Assembly (NCBI GenBank): GCA_044450785.1
Contig: JBIOJM010000032.1
Coordinates: 1-46,968 of the forward strand
Length of the DNA: 46,968 nt
Reading direction: 5' to 3'
DNA from: JBIOJM01 sp044450785
GTDB taxonomy: Bacteria; Planctomycetota; Planctomycetia; Isosphaerales; Isosphaeraceae
Each line of letters begins with the position of its first letter. The stretch's first letter is position 1. Under the pieces are notes generated by a model, which was given only the letters and a program-made list of their open reading frames with translations, ran no database searches and had not been told where the DNA came from. The position numbers and the translations under genes are program-made. Shown here piece by piece: positions 15,912 to 24,640 of the stretch.

Positions 15912-17567
15912 TCACTCGACCACTTCGTGCTCGTGCAGATGGTCGACGTCAACGGGATAGTTCCGATACCGGATCGAGTAGGAATCTTCGAACCATTTCT
16001 GGATATCGGGTTCGACGCCGTGGTCGTAGTCGGGGGCGACGTGCAGGGTCTTGCCGTAAGTTTCCTCGCGGATCTCTCCGTGCTCGACGATCACGCGTCC
16101 TGCCTTGATGACGAAGCGAGGCAGCTCGAACATCGTCTCTTGATTCGGATTCGGCGTATAGATGGTGATATCCGCGTCGGCTCCCGGGCCGAGGTGCCCC
16201 TTGTTCTTGAGCCCGAGGATCCGGGCCGGTCCGGCCCGGGTGATGATCGCGATCTCCGACAGGGAATACTGGCGGTCCAGCTCATTGAGGACGCTCTGCT
16301 CGCGGACCTTGCGGGGCACGGTCTTGAGCATGTCCTGGCGATAAGTCCGGTCCATCAACAGCCGGATGATCTGCGGGTAGGCCAGGAACGAGCCGCCGTT
16401 AGGGTGGTCGGTGCTCATGACGACCCGCCACGGATCCTGAATCAGCAAGTACCATTCGAGCCCGATCGCCCATTGCCAGGAGTGGATCAGGCTCGTGTTC
16501 TTGTATTCGATGGGCGTGATGCCGCAGCCCGCCTCGAGCTCGGTGTCGCTGCTGAACCACTTGGTTTTGTAGATCTTGCTCAGGTAGTATCCCAGCGGCC
16601 CGTCGCCGGTCATGCTCAGGGTCTCGCCGAAGATCACCTGGCCGACGTCGACCGTGATGTTGGGGTGGGCGTTGACGTAGTCGGCCAGCGGGGCCACTTT
16701 GGACGAGAACGAGTCTTCGTCGTCGACCCCTCCGCCGTAGCTGTGAAACTGGACGTGGGTCATGTGGCCGCGATGACCCTCCAGGACCTTCATGGTCTCG
16801 AGTGTGGTTGTCCAGTTGCCGGGGAGGCCGAGGTTGTTGGCGTGGATGTGCACCGGATGGGGCAATTTCAGCTCGTCGACTGCTTGAGCCACCGACTTGA
16901 TGATCTGTCGAGGAGTCACTCCGAAGTGGTCGACGGGCGAGTCGATGTTGTCGACGTTGCCGGAGGGGTGGCTCTTCCAGACCTCCACGCCGCCCGGATT
17001 GACGAGCTTGGCGGCATACGCCTTCGCGGAGGAGAGGAGCCAGCCGATCAGGGCCTTCACCTTCTGCGGCTCCCCCTGCTGGATGGATCGCATCAGGTAA
17101 TGGTTGTTGCCCATCAAGATGTAGAAGCCCTTGTCGATGCACGGGGTGTCCGCGAATTCTTCGTGCGCGTGCCGGGCGGAGAGGGGTGGAATGGCGGCGT
17201 CGAAGGCCGTGGTATAGCCGAGGCCCGCGTACTTGTAGCCGGTGGCGAACGTGCTGGGCACGCTGCCCATCGTGCCGCTGTGGGTGATCTTGGTGCGGCG
17301 GACCGGCTCGTCCCGGCGCTTTTGCTCGGGGCACATCTTGCGCGCGGTGTTGACCTTGGGGCCGGCGATGTGGCAGTGCATGTCGATTCCGCCGGGCATC
17401 ACCACCAGCCCGCCCGCCTCGAGGACCCGCGCCGGCTTGATCTGGGGATCGGTGGGGGCAAGGGCGATCTTGCGGCCGGCGATCCAGATGTCGCGCACCT
17501 GGCCGTCGATTCCGTTGGCGGGGTCGTAGACGGTTCCCCCGGCGATCTTGAAATACTCGGTGACCAT
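15912..17567 (-). CDS. fhcA: Formylmethanofuran dehydrogenase/hydrolase subunit A
   Basis: 551 residues of the amidohydrolase-type FwdA/FhcA family. The metal-binding GGIDMHCHIAGPKVN (His-x-His) lies near residue 60. VHIHANNLGLPGNW and HVQFHSYGGG supply further His ligands, and VMSTDHPNGGSFLAYP the catalytic Asp. The subunit hydrolyses N-formyl-methanofuran to free formate plus the amine at a binuclear metal site. In archaea formate is then passed through a tunnel to the B/D redox module; in methylotrophic proteobacteria it is released. Start ATG 17567. It follows fhcC by 57 bases. Confidence 0.95.
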   Translation of the reverse strand: MVTEYFKIAGGTVYDPANGIDGQVRDIWIAGRKIALAPTDPQIKPARVLEAGGLVVMPGGIDMHCHIAGPKVNTARKMCPEQKRRDEPVRRTKITHSGTMGSVPSTFATGYKYAGLGYTTAFDAAIPPLSARHAHEEFADTPCIDKGFYILMGNNHYLMRSIQQGEPQKVKALIGWLLSSAKAYAAKLVNPGGVEVWKSHPSGNVDNIDSPVDHFGVTPRQIIKSVAQAVDELKLPHPVHIHANNLGLPGNWTTTLETMKVLEGHRGHMTHVQFHSYGGGVDDEDSFSSKVAPLADYVNAHPNITVDVGQVIFGETLSMTGDGPLGYYLSKIYKTKWFSSDTELEAGCGITPIEYKNTSLIHSWQWAIGLEWYLLIQDPWRVVMSTDHPNGGSFLAYPQIIRLLMDRTYRQDMLKTVPRKVREQSVLNELDRQYSLSEIAIITRAGPARILGLKNKGHLGPGADADITIYTPNPNQETMFELPRFVIKAGRVIVEHGEIREETYGKTLHVAPDYDHGVEPDIQKWFEDSYSIRYRNYPVDVDHLHEHEVVE

Positions 17568-17624
17568 GAAGCCTTTGGCCTTTCCGGCGGAGCGGAGTCG
17601 ATCATCGGTTCCGCGATGGTTTCG

Positions 17625-18443
17625 TCAGTTGCCTCTCATCCAGACTTCGCCCTTGCCGAGCGCGACCAGATCGCCATGGTACAGCAGCAGATCGGTCTCG
17701 AGCAGACCTGGGTCGGCCGGGAAACCGAGGCGGGCCAGCTCGCCGAAGAGGAGGCGGAGGAAAAGCGGTCGGTGGCGGCCTGCGCTCCGGAACGTGGGCA
17801 GCAGTGGGACCGGGCCCGCGCCGAAGAGCGCGATCGTCCCCCGCTTCATGCCCGCGCCGATCCGGATCCCGCAGTTTCCGAACACGAGGATGCTGCCGGC
17901 GATCATGCTGAATCCAGCCGCATCCCCGCACGAGCCCCCCACCGCCAGGGTCCCGCGCCGCATGGCAGCACCGATCTCACTGCCGACGTCGCCCCCGATC
18001 AAGATCGTGCCGTCGGTCATGCCGCGCTTGCTGCCCCGATAGGCCGAGCCGACCAGATGCCCCGCGCTGCCCGCGACGTGGATCAGCCCCCCGTGCATCT
18101 CGCCGCCGACCCAGTCGCCGGCGTTGCCCTCGACCTTGATGAAGCCGCCGGTCATCTCACCGCCCAGGTGCCGCCCGGCGTTGCCGAGCACGCGGATTTC
18201 TCCGGCGCTCATCCCGAAGCCGATGAAGTGCACGCCGGCCAGATCTCCCTCGAAGCTCATCCGTGCGTCGGAGGGATCGCCGGAGATCTGGAACAACTCG
18301 GCCAGCGGCAGCTTCCGGTTTCCGTGGTAGGCCTCGATCCGCTCGATCTCGGCCAGGGATTTGTCGCGGAGGCGGTCGGGGACCACCCCTTCGATCTCGA
18401 CAGGGACGGACGTGTGCGCGTGGTATCTCAACGTGAGCGACAT
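17625..18443 (-). CDS. fhcC: Formylmethanofuran dehydrogenase subunit C
   Basis: About 272 residues. The second half is a right-handed beta-helix of repeated Gly-rich turns, such as VLGNAGRHLGGEMTGGFIKV, VEGNAGDWVGGEMHGGLI and IGGDVGSEIGAAMRRGTL, the hallmark of FwdC/FhcC and the related glutamate-synthase domain. It is the structural subunit linking A and D and, in the known bacterial complex, helps to hold the polyglutamate cofactor tail. ATG 18443 (MSLTLRYHAH) is preferred to the frame start at 18485, which runs through non-homologous residues. Confidence 0.94.
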   Translation of the reverse strand: MSLTLRYHAHTSVPVEIEGVVPDRLRDKSLAEIERIEAYHGNRKLPLAELFQISGDPSDARMSFEGDLAGVHFIGFGMSAGEIRVLGNAGRHLGGEMTGGFIKVEGNAGDWVGGEMHGGLIHVAGSAGHLVGSAYRGSKRGMTDGTILIGGDVGSEIGAAMRRGTLAVGGSCGDAAGFSMIAGSILVFGNCGIRIGAGMKRGTIALFGAGPVPLLPTFRSAGRHRPLFLRLLFGELARLGFPADPGLLETDLLLYHGDLVALGKGEVWMRGN

Positions 18444-18546
18444 CGTGGCGTTCGATCCGGTTGGCGGGAACAGAGGCCCGACCACGTCTAATTCCAGAGC
18501 CTCTTCAGTGGGGCGGGCCTTTGTGCCCGCCGAGTTTACGCGCGAC

Positions 18547-19884
18547 TCAGTAATGCTCGGCTGTCGTGAGCTCCCGAACGCGGCGCTCGATCCCCCTCAG
18601 GACCTCTTCGTCGCTCGGGAACGGGGAATCGAAGGCAGGACGAAGGGGGATCGGCACGTCGTCCATGCGATAGACGGTTCCCGCGGTGTTAATCCCGTAG
18701 GTTGCGGTGTGGAACACGACCGTGGCGGCGCGGGTTGTGGGCGTATCCTTGGGGTCCAGGACGATGGAGGGGATGCGTGCCAGATGCTCGCGGGCCGCCT
18801 GCGAGAAGTTGGACATCGGATCGCTGGCGATGATCATCGCCGCGTCGGCCTCGCCGCGGCCCAGCGTGTCGGCGGTCGTGTACTCGCCGGGGTTGAACCG
18901 GGGATAGCCGCGCGCCATGTTCACCGCGAACGGGTAGCCGGTTCGCCAGGTCACGACGTTGTCGGCACCGGTGACGTTGCCGTGACCCCGCATCGGCTTG
19001 CAGACGAATCGGGTATGGGCGTTCATGTCGCGGGCCAGGGCGAGCAGGGCGTAGCTGTTCAAGTGCTTGCCTCGCGTCATCGTCACGCCCATGCCGAACA
19101 GGATCACGCCGTACTTGGCCTGCTTCATCCGGTCCATCAGTGACTGCCATGTGGCCAGGGGAACACCGGTCTCGGCTTCGATCTCGGCGGGGTCGAGGTC
19201 GACTCCCTTGGCCAGGGCGCGCAAGGCCCAGAGCGCCTCGAAGTCCTTGCGCGGCTTGATCTGGATGAACAAGTCGGCCGCCTTGGCGCTCTTGGTCTTG
19301 CGCACGTCGACGAGGACGCAGTAGCGGTCCTTGCGGCCGCGGGGTACGAACAGCCCCTTGGGCATCAAGCTGTACTTGGTGAAGTGGCGCGGGTGGCTCT
19401 CGGCGGGGTTGGAGCCCCAGAAGATGATCAGGTCGCCCCGGTTCTTGATCTCACCCAGGGTGCAGGTGACCTCGCCCACATCTTGAAAGGCGATGCCCGA
19501 GGGACCGTGGCACACGCTGGTCGTCGTGTCGATGCAGCCGCCGATCCAGTCGCCGATCGACACCGCCACCCGCTGCGCTTCCGAGGTCGTGTCGGAGAGG
19601 CCATAGAGGATCGGGTATTTCGCCTCGGTCAAGATCCGGGCAGCGCGTTCGATCCCATCCTCCAGCGCCGCGGGCTGGCCATCGATCAGACAGGATGAAC
19701 CTTCCGAGTGCTGATGGTTGAAGAACCACGACTTGCCCAGGATACAGGCACCCTTGGCCTCGGTGATGCGATCGCCCTCGACCTTGAGCGTGATATCGTC
19801 GCACACGCAGCCGCAGAAAGTGCAGGTTGCATCCTCGACGATCTTGGTTTCCAACTGGGGCTCGTTCAGAGTCGCCGTGCTCAT
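18547..19884 (-). CDS. fhcB: Formylmethanofuran dehydrogenase subunit B with intact Cys motifs
   Basis: About 445 residues of the molybdopterin-oxidoreductase family. The N-terminus ATCTFCGCVCDDI has Cys21, 24, 26 and 28, with Cys47 in GACILGKSW, enough for a [4Fe-4S] site as in archaeal FwdB. TTTSVCHGPSGIAF (Cys125-His126) reproduces the V-C/U-H-G-P-S motif that holds the metal-ligand and catalytic His in formate dehydrogenases. Further blocks include IIFWGSNPAESHPRH and KYGVILFGMGVTMTRG. ATG 19884 (MSTATLNEP) has a GGAG nine bases upstream; the longer frame from TTG 19920 is less likely. Second gene of the operon, 40 bases after the fwdD-like gene. These motifs suggest a redox-active subunit. 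Confidence 0.93.
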   Translation of the reverse strand: MSTATLNEPQLETKIVEDATCTFCGCVCDDITLKVEGDRITEAKGACILGKSWFFNHQHSEGSSCLIDGQPAALEDGIERAARILTEAKYPILYGLSDTTSEAQRVAVSIGDWIGGCIDTTTSVCHGPSGIAFQDVGEVTCTLGEIKNRGDLIIFWGSNPAESHPRHFTKYSLMPKGLFVPRGRKDRYCVLVDVRKTKSAKAADLFIQIKPRKDFEALWALRALAKGVDLDPAEIEAETGVPLATWQSLMDRMKQAKYGVILFGMGVTMTRGKHLNSYALLALARDMNAHTRFVCKPMRGHGNVTGADNVVTWRTGYPFAVNMARGYPRFNPGEYTTADTLGRGEADAAMIIASDPMSNFSQAAREHLARIPSIVLDPKDTPTTRAATVVFHTATYGINTAGTVYRMDDVPIPLRPAFDSPFPSDEEVLRGIERRVRELTTAEHY

Positions 19885-19924
19885 CGGGTCTAACACTCCA
19901 TTCACCATATGAATCTGCAAATCA

Positions 19925-20269
19925 TTATCGAATTTTTTCGAGCACGACGTCCAATCCCTTGCTCGTCGGAATGCCCGAGCCGTGTGTGTCGGCCCCCATC
20001 AACCGGCTGGAGAGGTCGCCATAGGCGATGAAGAGGATTCCGGGGGGCAATTCATCGCCTCGAGAGGGAGTCACGGGAACTTCGATCTGTCCGGTCTCGC
20101 TCCGGAGTCGAACCCGGTCGCCCTCCGCCAACCCAAGGCGCTTCATGTCCTGTGGCGCGACCTGCAGAACGTGCGTCTCTTCCTGGTATTCCTGCTTGAA
20201 TTTCCCCTCACTGATACCGCACCCCTGCCTGCTGGTGCGGCCCGGGATGAGGATGAAGGTCTCTGGCAT
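19925..20269 (-). CDS. FwdD/FmdD-like molybdopterin-dinucleotide-binding subunit
   Basis: About 114 residues. IPGRTSRQGCGISEGKFKQEY matches the start of archaeal FwdD, and the rest fits its layout: DMKRLGLAEGDRVRLRSETG, PPGILFIAYGDLSSRLMGAD and THGSGIPTSKGLDVV. In methanogens FwdD completes the pterin pocket of FwdB. It must not be confused with FhcD, the formyltransferase encoded at 14916. Start is ATG 20269 or the adjacent ATG 20272; the frame to 20305 is longer but unlikely. It is the first gene of the fhc operon, so it is probably co-made with FhcB. As far as I recall, the characterised proteobacterial Fhc complex lacks this subunit. Confidence 0.85.
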   Translation of the reverse strand: MPETFILIPGRTSRQGCGISEGKFKQEYQEETHVLQVAPQDMKRLGLAEGDRVRLRSETGQIEVPVTPSRGDELPPGILFIAYGDLSSRLMGADTHGSGIPTSKGLDVVLEKIR

Positions 20270-20424
20270 CATGGCGTTCCAAGATGATCGCGCTCGAACG
20301 GACAACAGGGTGGGGGCGGTTTGGAGGGATCGGGCGAGTATTCATTTTACACCGCCCGGACGTGCGTCGCTACAGCGGAGAACGACGGGAGCTCTCGCGA
20401 GGCCGTCGTCACCCCGCGTTCGAG

Positions 20425-20808
20425 TCATTGAGAAGATTGGAGGGGCGCGAGCAGATCGTCCCAGCTCTCTACTTTGAGCACGTGGTCGAGCAGGAACTGC
20501 ACGCGATCCAGGTCGGTCATGTCCGCGATCTGGGTAAGTGCCCGCTCGTCGGGTGGACCTAAGTTCTGGCGGCCCACGCGGAGCACGCTTTTCCGCGCCT
20601 GCTGAGTGGCGCCGAAGGCCTCGCCCTCGGCGAATCCCTCGGCGAATCCCTTGGCGCGCCCCTCGGCGCGGGCAATGGCCTCGCCCTTGGCGCGTCCCTC
20701 GGCGCGGCCGAGAACCTCGCCCTCCGCGCGGCCCTTGGCAAAGATCGCCTGATAAACGGACGATTCCTCGATCCCGTGGATCCCCAAAATCATGGCGGAA
20801 ACCCTCAA
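20425..20808 (-). pseudogene. Duplicated 3' fragment of the Rpn-type nuclease gene
   Basis: The ~127-codon frame closely repeats the C-terminal third of the gene directly upstream: VSAMILGIHGIEESSVYQAI, KGRAEGEV, ARKSVLRVGRQNLGPPDERA, QIADMTDLDRVQFLLDHVL. It lacks the nuclease domain. Between the shared parts it has an expanded RAEGRAKG/FAEGEAFG repeat missing from the full gene. The only available start is a TTG at 20808 overlapping the stop of the parent gene, with no ribosome site. Best read as a tandem 3'-end duplication; expression by translational coupling is possible but unproven. Confidence 0.65.
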
Positions 20809-21728
20809 GTCTTTGGAGGAGCCAGGAGTTCGTCCCAGCTCGATACGTCGAGGATGCGGCCGAGCAGGGAGTCCAGGCGATCCAGGTCGGTCAGGTCCGC
20901 GATCTGGGCAAGCACCCGCTCATCGGGCTGACCGAGCTTCTGGCGGCCCAGGAGGAGCAAGTTCTTCCTTGCCTCCTGAGTGGCGCCCAAGGCCACGCCC
21001 TCTTCGCGGCCGATGACTTCACCCTCCGCGCGGCCCTTGGCGAAGATCGCCTGATAAACGGACGATTCCTCGATCCCGCGGATCCCCAGAATCATGGCGG
21101 AAACCTCCTCGGTAAACTCATCAACCTTTTCTGCCGGATAGCGTAGTCCCATCAAGACTTTGGTTGCGGCCCACAGCAAGGCCGTCTGATCCGGGGTCGT
21201 ATCGTTCACGAATCGCCGCGAGATCGTCAGCAGAACGCCGGGCACCTGCTCGAGCTCGACGTCCGACACCGGCGCGAGTGGTAAAATCGGTAAACCGGCC
21301 GCCAGGAGGTCCTTCACCGGCTGCTTCCAGACCCTTACGACATTATACCCAAACCAGGAGTTCCGTTCTCCCCAGGGAAGATGCTTCTCGAGCTCACCGG
21401 TCAATTCGGGCCCGTCCGCCTCTGGCCTGAGCAAGATCAGGCTGGTCCGAACGGGTATCCTGAACCTGTAACCCAGCAAGGTATTATACCGTTGCGCTCG
21501 CTCGTTCAACCGTGTGTCGCGGCCTGCCTGGAGCTCGACGTGCTGGATCCATGGCTTCGGGTCCTCGACCAGCAACACCTTGTCGGCCTCGGCGGTGATC
21601 GTCGAGAGGTTCGAGTCGATCACCCTCACCCGACTCGAATCTGGCACCGGGATTCCGAGATACTCCAACCAAGCGGCCGGTCCAAGCTCGATCAATTCCC
21701 GCGCCGTCGCGTCGAAAGGCTTGTTCAT
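20805..21728 (-). CDS. Rpn-family putative nuclease/transposase-related protein
   Basis: About 307 residues. FDATARELIELGPAAWLEYL, IDSNLSTITAEADKVLLVED and WIQHVELQAGRDTRLNERA (Glu-x-Gln) form the PD-(D/E)xK-like core of the Rpn/recombination-promoting nuclease family that is abundant in planctomycetes and cyanobacteria. The C-terminus has FAKGRAEGEVIGREEGVALG and a helical PDERVLAQIADLTDLDRLDSL tail. ATG 21728 (MNKPFDAT) fits the family start; the frame to 21773 is longer. Its stop overlaps a duplicated 3' fragment. Such genes are often multi-copy and mobile-like, but no terminal repeats are visible here. Confidence 0.8.
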   Translation of the reverse strand: MNKPFDATARELIELGPAAWLEYLGIPVPDSSRVRVIDSNLSTITAEADKVLLVEDPKPWIQHVELQAGRDTRLNERAQRYNTLLGYRFRIPVRTSLILLRPEADGPELTGELEKHLPWGERNSWFGYNVVRVWKQPVKDLLAAGLPILPLAPVSDVELEQVPGVLLTISRRFVNDTTPDQTALLWAATKVLMGLRYPAEKVDEFTEEVSAMILGIRGIEESSVYQAIFAKGRAEGEVIGREEGVALGATQEARKNLLLLGRQKLGQPDERVLAQIADLTDLDRLDSLLGRILDVSSWDELLAPPKT

Positions 21729-21828
21729 CGTCACGTAGTCCTCCGCTCCATCGTAGCATGAGCCGGAAGGCATCCGACATCGCGCATTCGATCCTTCCTC
21801 CGTGAAAGTTGCGGCCTCGTCCGCAAAC

Positions 21829-23043
21829 TCAGGGCTGTTTCGTGGCCGCAGGCTCGATGGGGCGGAGCCCCTCGAGCACGCGGTCAGCCATCACGACCGC
21901 GATCCGTGCGTTGGCCGACTCCGTCGTGTGGCAGTAGTCGATGAACACCAGGCCTTCGGTGCCGTCGAAGATTCCGCTCAGGTCCTGAAACGCCGGGTCG
22001 GTTTTCAACTCGGGCGATGCCTGAATCCTGCCGTAGACAGCGCGAAACAACTGCTCGGTCCAGGCGTATCGCTGGGCCTCCTCGCGCTCGACCTGAACCA
22101 TTGCATGCTTGGTGAAAACGATCGGCTGCCAGAAGAACAAGGGACGAAAGCCGTATCCCCGGCTCAAGCTCTCGACGATTCCGATGTTGGCGGCGTAGCG
22201 GGCGGCGACGTCGCGGGCGAGCCGGCGCAGGGTCTCGTCGGACGGTGCGGCGTTCGCTGCCGTGGTCCCTCCCTCGAATCGGCGCCGGACGGCCCGCGCG
22301 AACCGATAGGAGCCGGAGTCCTTGACCAGCTTGGCGGTCAGGGTGGCCGCCAGCCGGGCCGGCGACTGCAGCAGGTTGAATTCGTCGCGCCGGTTGCTTT
22401 CGTTGGTCGTCAGCCCGGCTTCCCCTCCCAGGAAGGCCGACGTCGTGTCGTTGACTCCGTCGTAGAAAATCACGACGTCGGGCCGGTATCCCGCCTGGAG
22501 CTCGCGGAGCAGCGCAATCAGTTCCTGTGTGCTGACGTAGCCGATCCCGGACAGGTTCTTGAGCTCGACGCGCTGACCTCGCTCGTCAAGCGCGCGAGCC
22601 AGCAGAGAGGGAATTGTCCGGTCGTCGCGCGCGCCGAATCCCCAGAGAGAGGAACCTCCCAGCATCAGGACCTTGACGCTCTCGGGCTGCGGTCGATCGT
22701 CGCGGTTGGCGGGCGGCTGCCAGGTTGTGCGCAGGCCATCGGACCCGACCCTGATCGTGCTCCCCTCAAACGGCTTCGGCCGAAAGTAGACGTAAGGCTG
22801 CCAGCGTTCTTCAAGCTGTCCCAGCTCGCGATAGTGTTCTACTGGCCATGTATCCCCTCCATAACCCTCAACGAGGACGCGGCGATCGGGGGCCGGCTCG
22901 GCAGCGGACCGGTCGCGGACCGCAAAGATCACCCGGAAGCCGGCTTCCGCCAGCAGCAGGACGACGAGAGTGATCCCGAGGATCGACCAACCGGTTCGCA
23001 GGAAAACCAGGACCCGCTGGAAACGCAAGAGCGGCTTGCCCAT
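21829..23043 (-). CDS. Membrane-anchored SGNH/GDSL-type hydrolase-like protein
   Basis: About 404 residues. One N-terminal membrane segment, TGWSILGITLVVLLLAEAG, is followed by a periplasmic domain. VKVLMLGGSSLWGFGARDD is the SGNH block I (Gly-Ser-Ser in place of Gly-Asp-Ser), VVIFYDGVNDTTSAF is the Gly-x-Asn-Asp block, and IDYCHTTESANARIAV near the end supplies the D-x-x-H catalytic pair (Asp, His). Such proteins deacetylate or esterify surface polysaccharides in other bacteria. ATG 23043 is chosen because it precedes the membrane segment. It diverges from the SDR gene, with 118 bases between them. Confidence 0.78.
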   Translation of the reverse strand: MGKPLLRFQRVLVFLRTGWSILGITLVVLLLAEAGFRVIFAVRDRSAAEPAPDRRVLVEGYGGDTWPVEHYRELGQLEERWQPYVYFRPKPFEGSTIRVGSDGLRTTWQPPANRDDRPQPESVKVLMLGGSSLWGFGARDDRTIPSLLARALDERGQRVELKNLSGIGYVSTQELIALLRELQAGYRPDVVIFYDGVNDTTSAFLGGEAGLTTNESNRRDEFNLLQSPARLAATLTAKLVKDSGSYRFARAVRRRFEGGTTAANAAPSDETLRRLARDVAARYAANIGIVESLSRGYGFRPLFFWQPIVFTKHAMVQVEREEAQRYAWTEQLFRAVYGRIQASPELKTDPAFQDLSGIFDGTEGLVFIDYCHTTESANARIAVVMADRVLEGLRPIEPAATKQP

Positions 23044-23161
23044 GGGCGGACTCGACTTGGGTTCGTAGAATAACGTTGAGGTCGCGTGGATGAGGATAAG
23101 GACGAATCTACGCGACCATCCGGATCTCGGACCAGCCCGATCGGACAAGGTTTTCGTCGCG

Positions 23162-23935
23162 ATGTCCAGCAATCGATCAAGAGCGGACTTGCGCGGGTGT
23201 CGGACGGTCGTGCTGGGCTCGACGACGGGCATCGGCAAGGCGGTGGCCCTGGCGCTGGCGGGCGCCGGCGCCGACGTGATCGTTCACGGGCGGACATCGC
23301 GGGTCGCGGCCCTGGAGGTTGCGAGCCTGGTGCGCGATCGAGGTGGCCGCGCGGCGGTGTTGATGGCCGACCTGGCCGATCGCGCGGCCGGCGATCGGTT
23401 GGTGGAGGAAGCCTGGGCTCTCTGGGGCGGACTCGACGCCTGGCTCCATCTTGCCGGCGCCGACACGCTGACGGGCGCGGCCGCCAAGCTTCCCTTCGAC
23501 ACCAAGCTCGACCTGCTCTGGTCCGTCGACGTCGTCGCAACGATCCGACTTTGCCGCGCGGTGGGGCGGAAGATGAAGACACAGGGACATGGCTCGATCG
23601 TGACGATGGGCTGGGACCAGGCCGAGACCGGCATGGAAGGGGACTCGGGCGAGCTCTTCGCCGCGGCCAAAGGAGCCATCCTGGCCTTCACGCGCAGCCT
23701 GGCCCTGAGCCTGGCGCCGGCGGTGCGGGTCAATGCGCTGGCCCCCGGCTGGATCAAGACGGCCTGGGGCGAAGGCAGCTCGCAGGCCTGGCACGACCGC
23801 GTGCTCGCGGAGACCCCTCTGGCACGCTGGGGCACACCCGAAGACGTCGCCGAAGTCGCCCGTTTTCTGGTCAGCCCGGCATCGGAATTCATGACCGGGC
23901 AGATCGTTCGCGTCAACGGCGGGGCGGTGCGATGA
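23162..23935 (+). CDS. Atypical short-chain dehydrogenase/reductase family protein
   Basis: 257 residues with the Rossmann N-terminus TVVLGSTTGIGKAVALALAG (Gly-x3-Gly-x-Gly) and WLHLAGAD at the usual Asn-Ala-Gly place. The C-terminus VRVNALAPGWIKTAWGEG and MTGQIVRVNGGAVR is classical SDR. The active site is not: the Tyr-x3-Lys motif reads ELFAAAKGAI (Phe166, Lys170), and the expected Ser region reads SIVTMGWDQAE. The protein may bind NAD(P) without standard catalysis or use another mechanism. ATG 23162 is preferred over the frame start at 23090. Its location between the two H4MPT clusters makes a pterin-related role imaginable, but nothing shows it. Confidence 0.85.
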   Translation: MSSNRSRADLRGCRTVVLGSTTGIGKAVALALAGAGADVIVHGRTSRVAALEVASLVRDRGGRAAVLMADLADRAAGDRLVEEAWALWGGLDAWLHLAGADTLTGAAAKLPFDTKLDLLWSVDVVATIRLCRAVGRKMKTQGHGSIVTMGWDQAETGMEGDSGELFAAAKGAILAFTRSLALSLAPAVRVNALAPGWIKTAWGEGSSQAWHDRVLAETPLARWGTPEDVAEVARFLVSPASEFMTGQIVRVNGGAVR

Positions 23936-23981
23936 GGTCGGTACCAAACGCGCCGCTACCGAGGTGATTCCTGGCTCGCAA

Positions 23982-24242
23982 TCAGGAGGATTGGCTCGGG
24001 GTCGATCGAGCTGTCAAGTCCACCGGTTCCAGCTTGACGATGTGGAGGAGATCGATCGTCACCGAGCGGTCGAACAGCAGGTCAGGATCGCCTGGGACGG
24101 GGACTCCGACGATCGCCGCCCGCCGACCCACCATGCAGAGCTCGGGGTGTCGCACCTCATACGTGCTTCCCTCGGTCAAGGTGATCCGGAACGGAGCGAA
24201 GGGCCGGCGTCGGACTGCCTCCACGAGGTCTTGGGGTGCCAT
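23982..24242 (-). CDS. Small conserved-looking protein of unknown function
   Basis: 86 residues from ATG 24242: MAPQDLVEAVRRRPFAPFRI, then a Ser-Thr-Tyr turn, RHPELCMVGRRAAIVGV and a DRSVTIDLLHIVKLEP strand. This beta-rich pattern (P-F-x-P-F-R, H-P-E-x-x-x-V-G) is one I associate with small planctomycete hypothetical proteins. The frame continues to 24284 but MAPQ looks the natural start. It is convergent with the SDR gene, with 46 bases between stops. No function can be assigned. Confidence 0.65.
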   Translation of the reverse strand: MAPQDLVEAVRRRPFAPFRITLTEGSTYEVRHPELCMVGRRAAIVGVPVPGDPDLLFDRSVTIDLLHIVKLEPVDLTARSTPSQSS

Positions 24243-24394
24243 CGGAAGAAAATCCCGAAGGGTGAACGGATCGAAAGAAAACATCAGTGCGGATCAAGAA
24301 TGACCCTGGGCCTTGGATTTGAGTGAATCCTTACCCTTGCATGATGTTCTCGGTTTTCCTCGGCTCCTGTCAAGTTCAGGGCGATCACGGGAGG

Positions 24395-24640
24395 AATTTC
24401 GAGACTTCTCGCTGAAGACCACCTGGTTAGGCGGAGTTAGACCGCGATCAACGGTCGGCCCGCCCCCTCACCCCATCCCTCTCCCCAAAAGGGGCGAGGG
24501 CGACCGGTTTACTCCTACTTGCCGTAAGGTCAGAACGCACCGGGCCTTTCGTGTTGACACCTCGCCCCCACGGGGAGAGGTCGGCCGCAGGCCGGGTGAG
24601 GGGGTCCGGGCGGTGGTCTTCAGCGAGAAGTCTCGAAATT
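24395..24640. mobile_element. MITE-like element with 29-bp perfect terminal inverted repeats
   Basis: Positions 24395-24423 are the exact reverse complement of 24612-24640; the outer ends are AATTTCGAGACTTCTC and GAGAAGTCTCGAAATT. Weaker inverted similarity continues outward into 24383-24394 and 24641-24652 (GATCACGGGAGG against a reverse-complement GATCGGGACGGC). The ~190-base interior holds the CCCCTCACCC...CCCTCTCCCC and GGGGAGAGG...GGGTGAGGGG boxes, themselves in inverted order. No gene is inside. No clear target duplication is visible. This lies in the 24285-24829 gene-free stretch upstream of the sigma remnant. Confidence 0.75.

Noticed and set aside
15927..18491. An 854-codon plus-strand frame opposite fhcA and fhcC
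   Set aside because: Shadow of the minus-strand genes caused by high GC3; composition is Asp/Val/Arg-rich with no domain.
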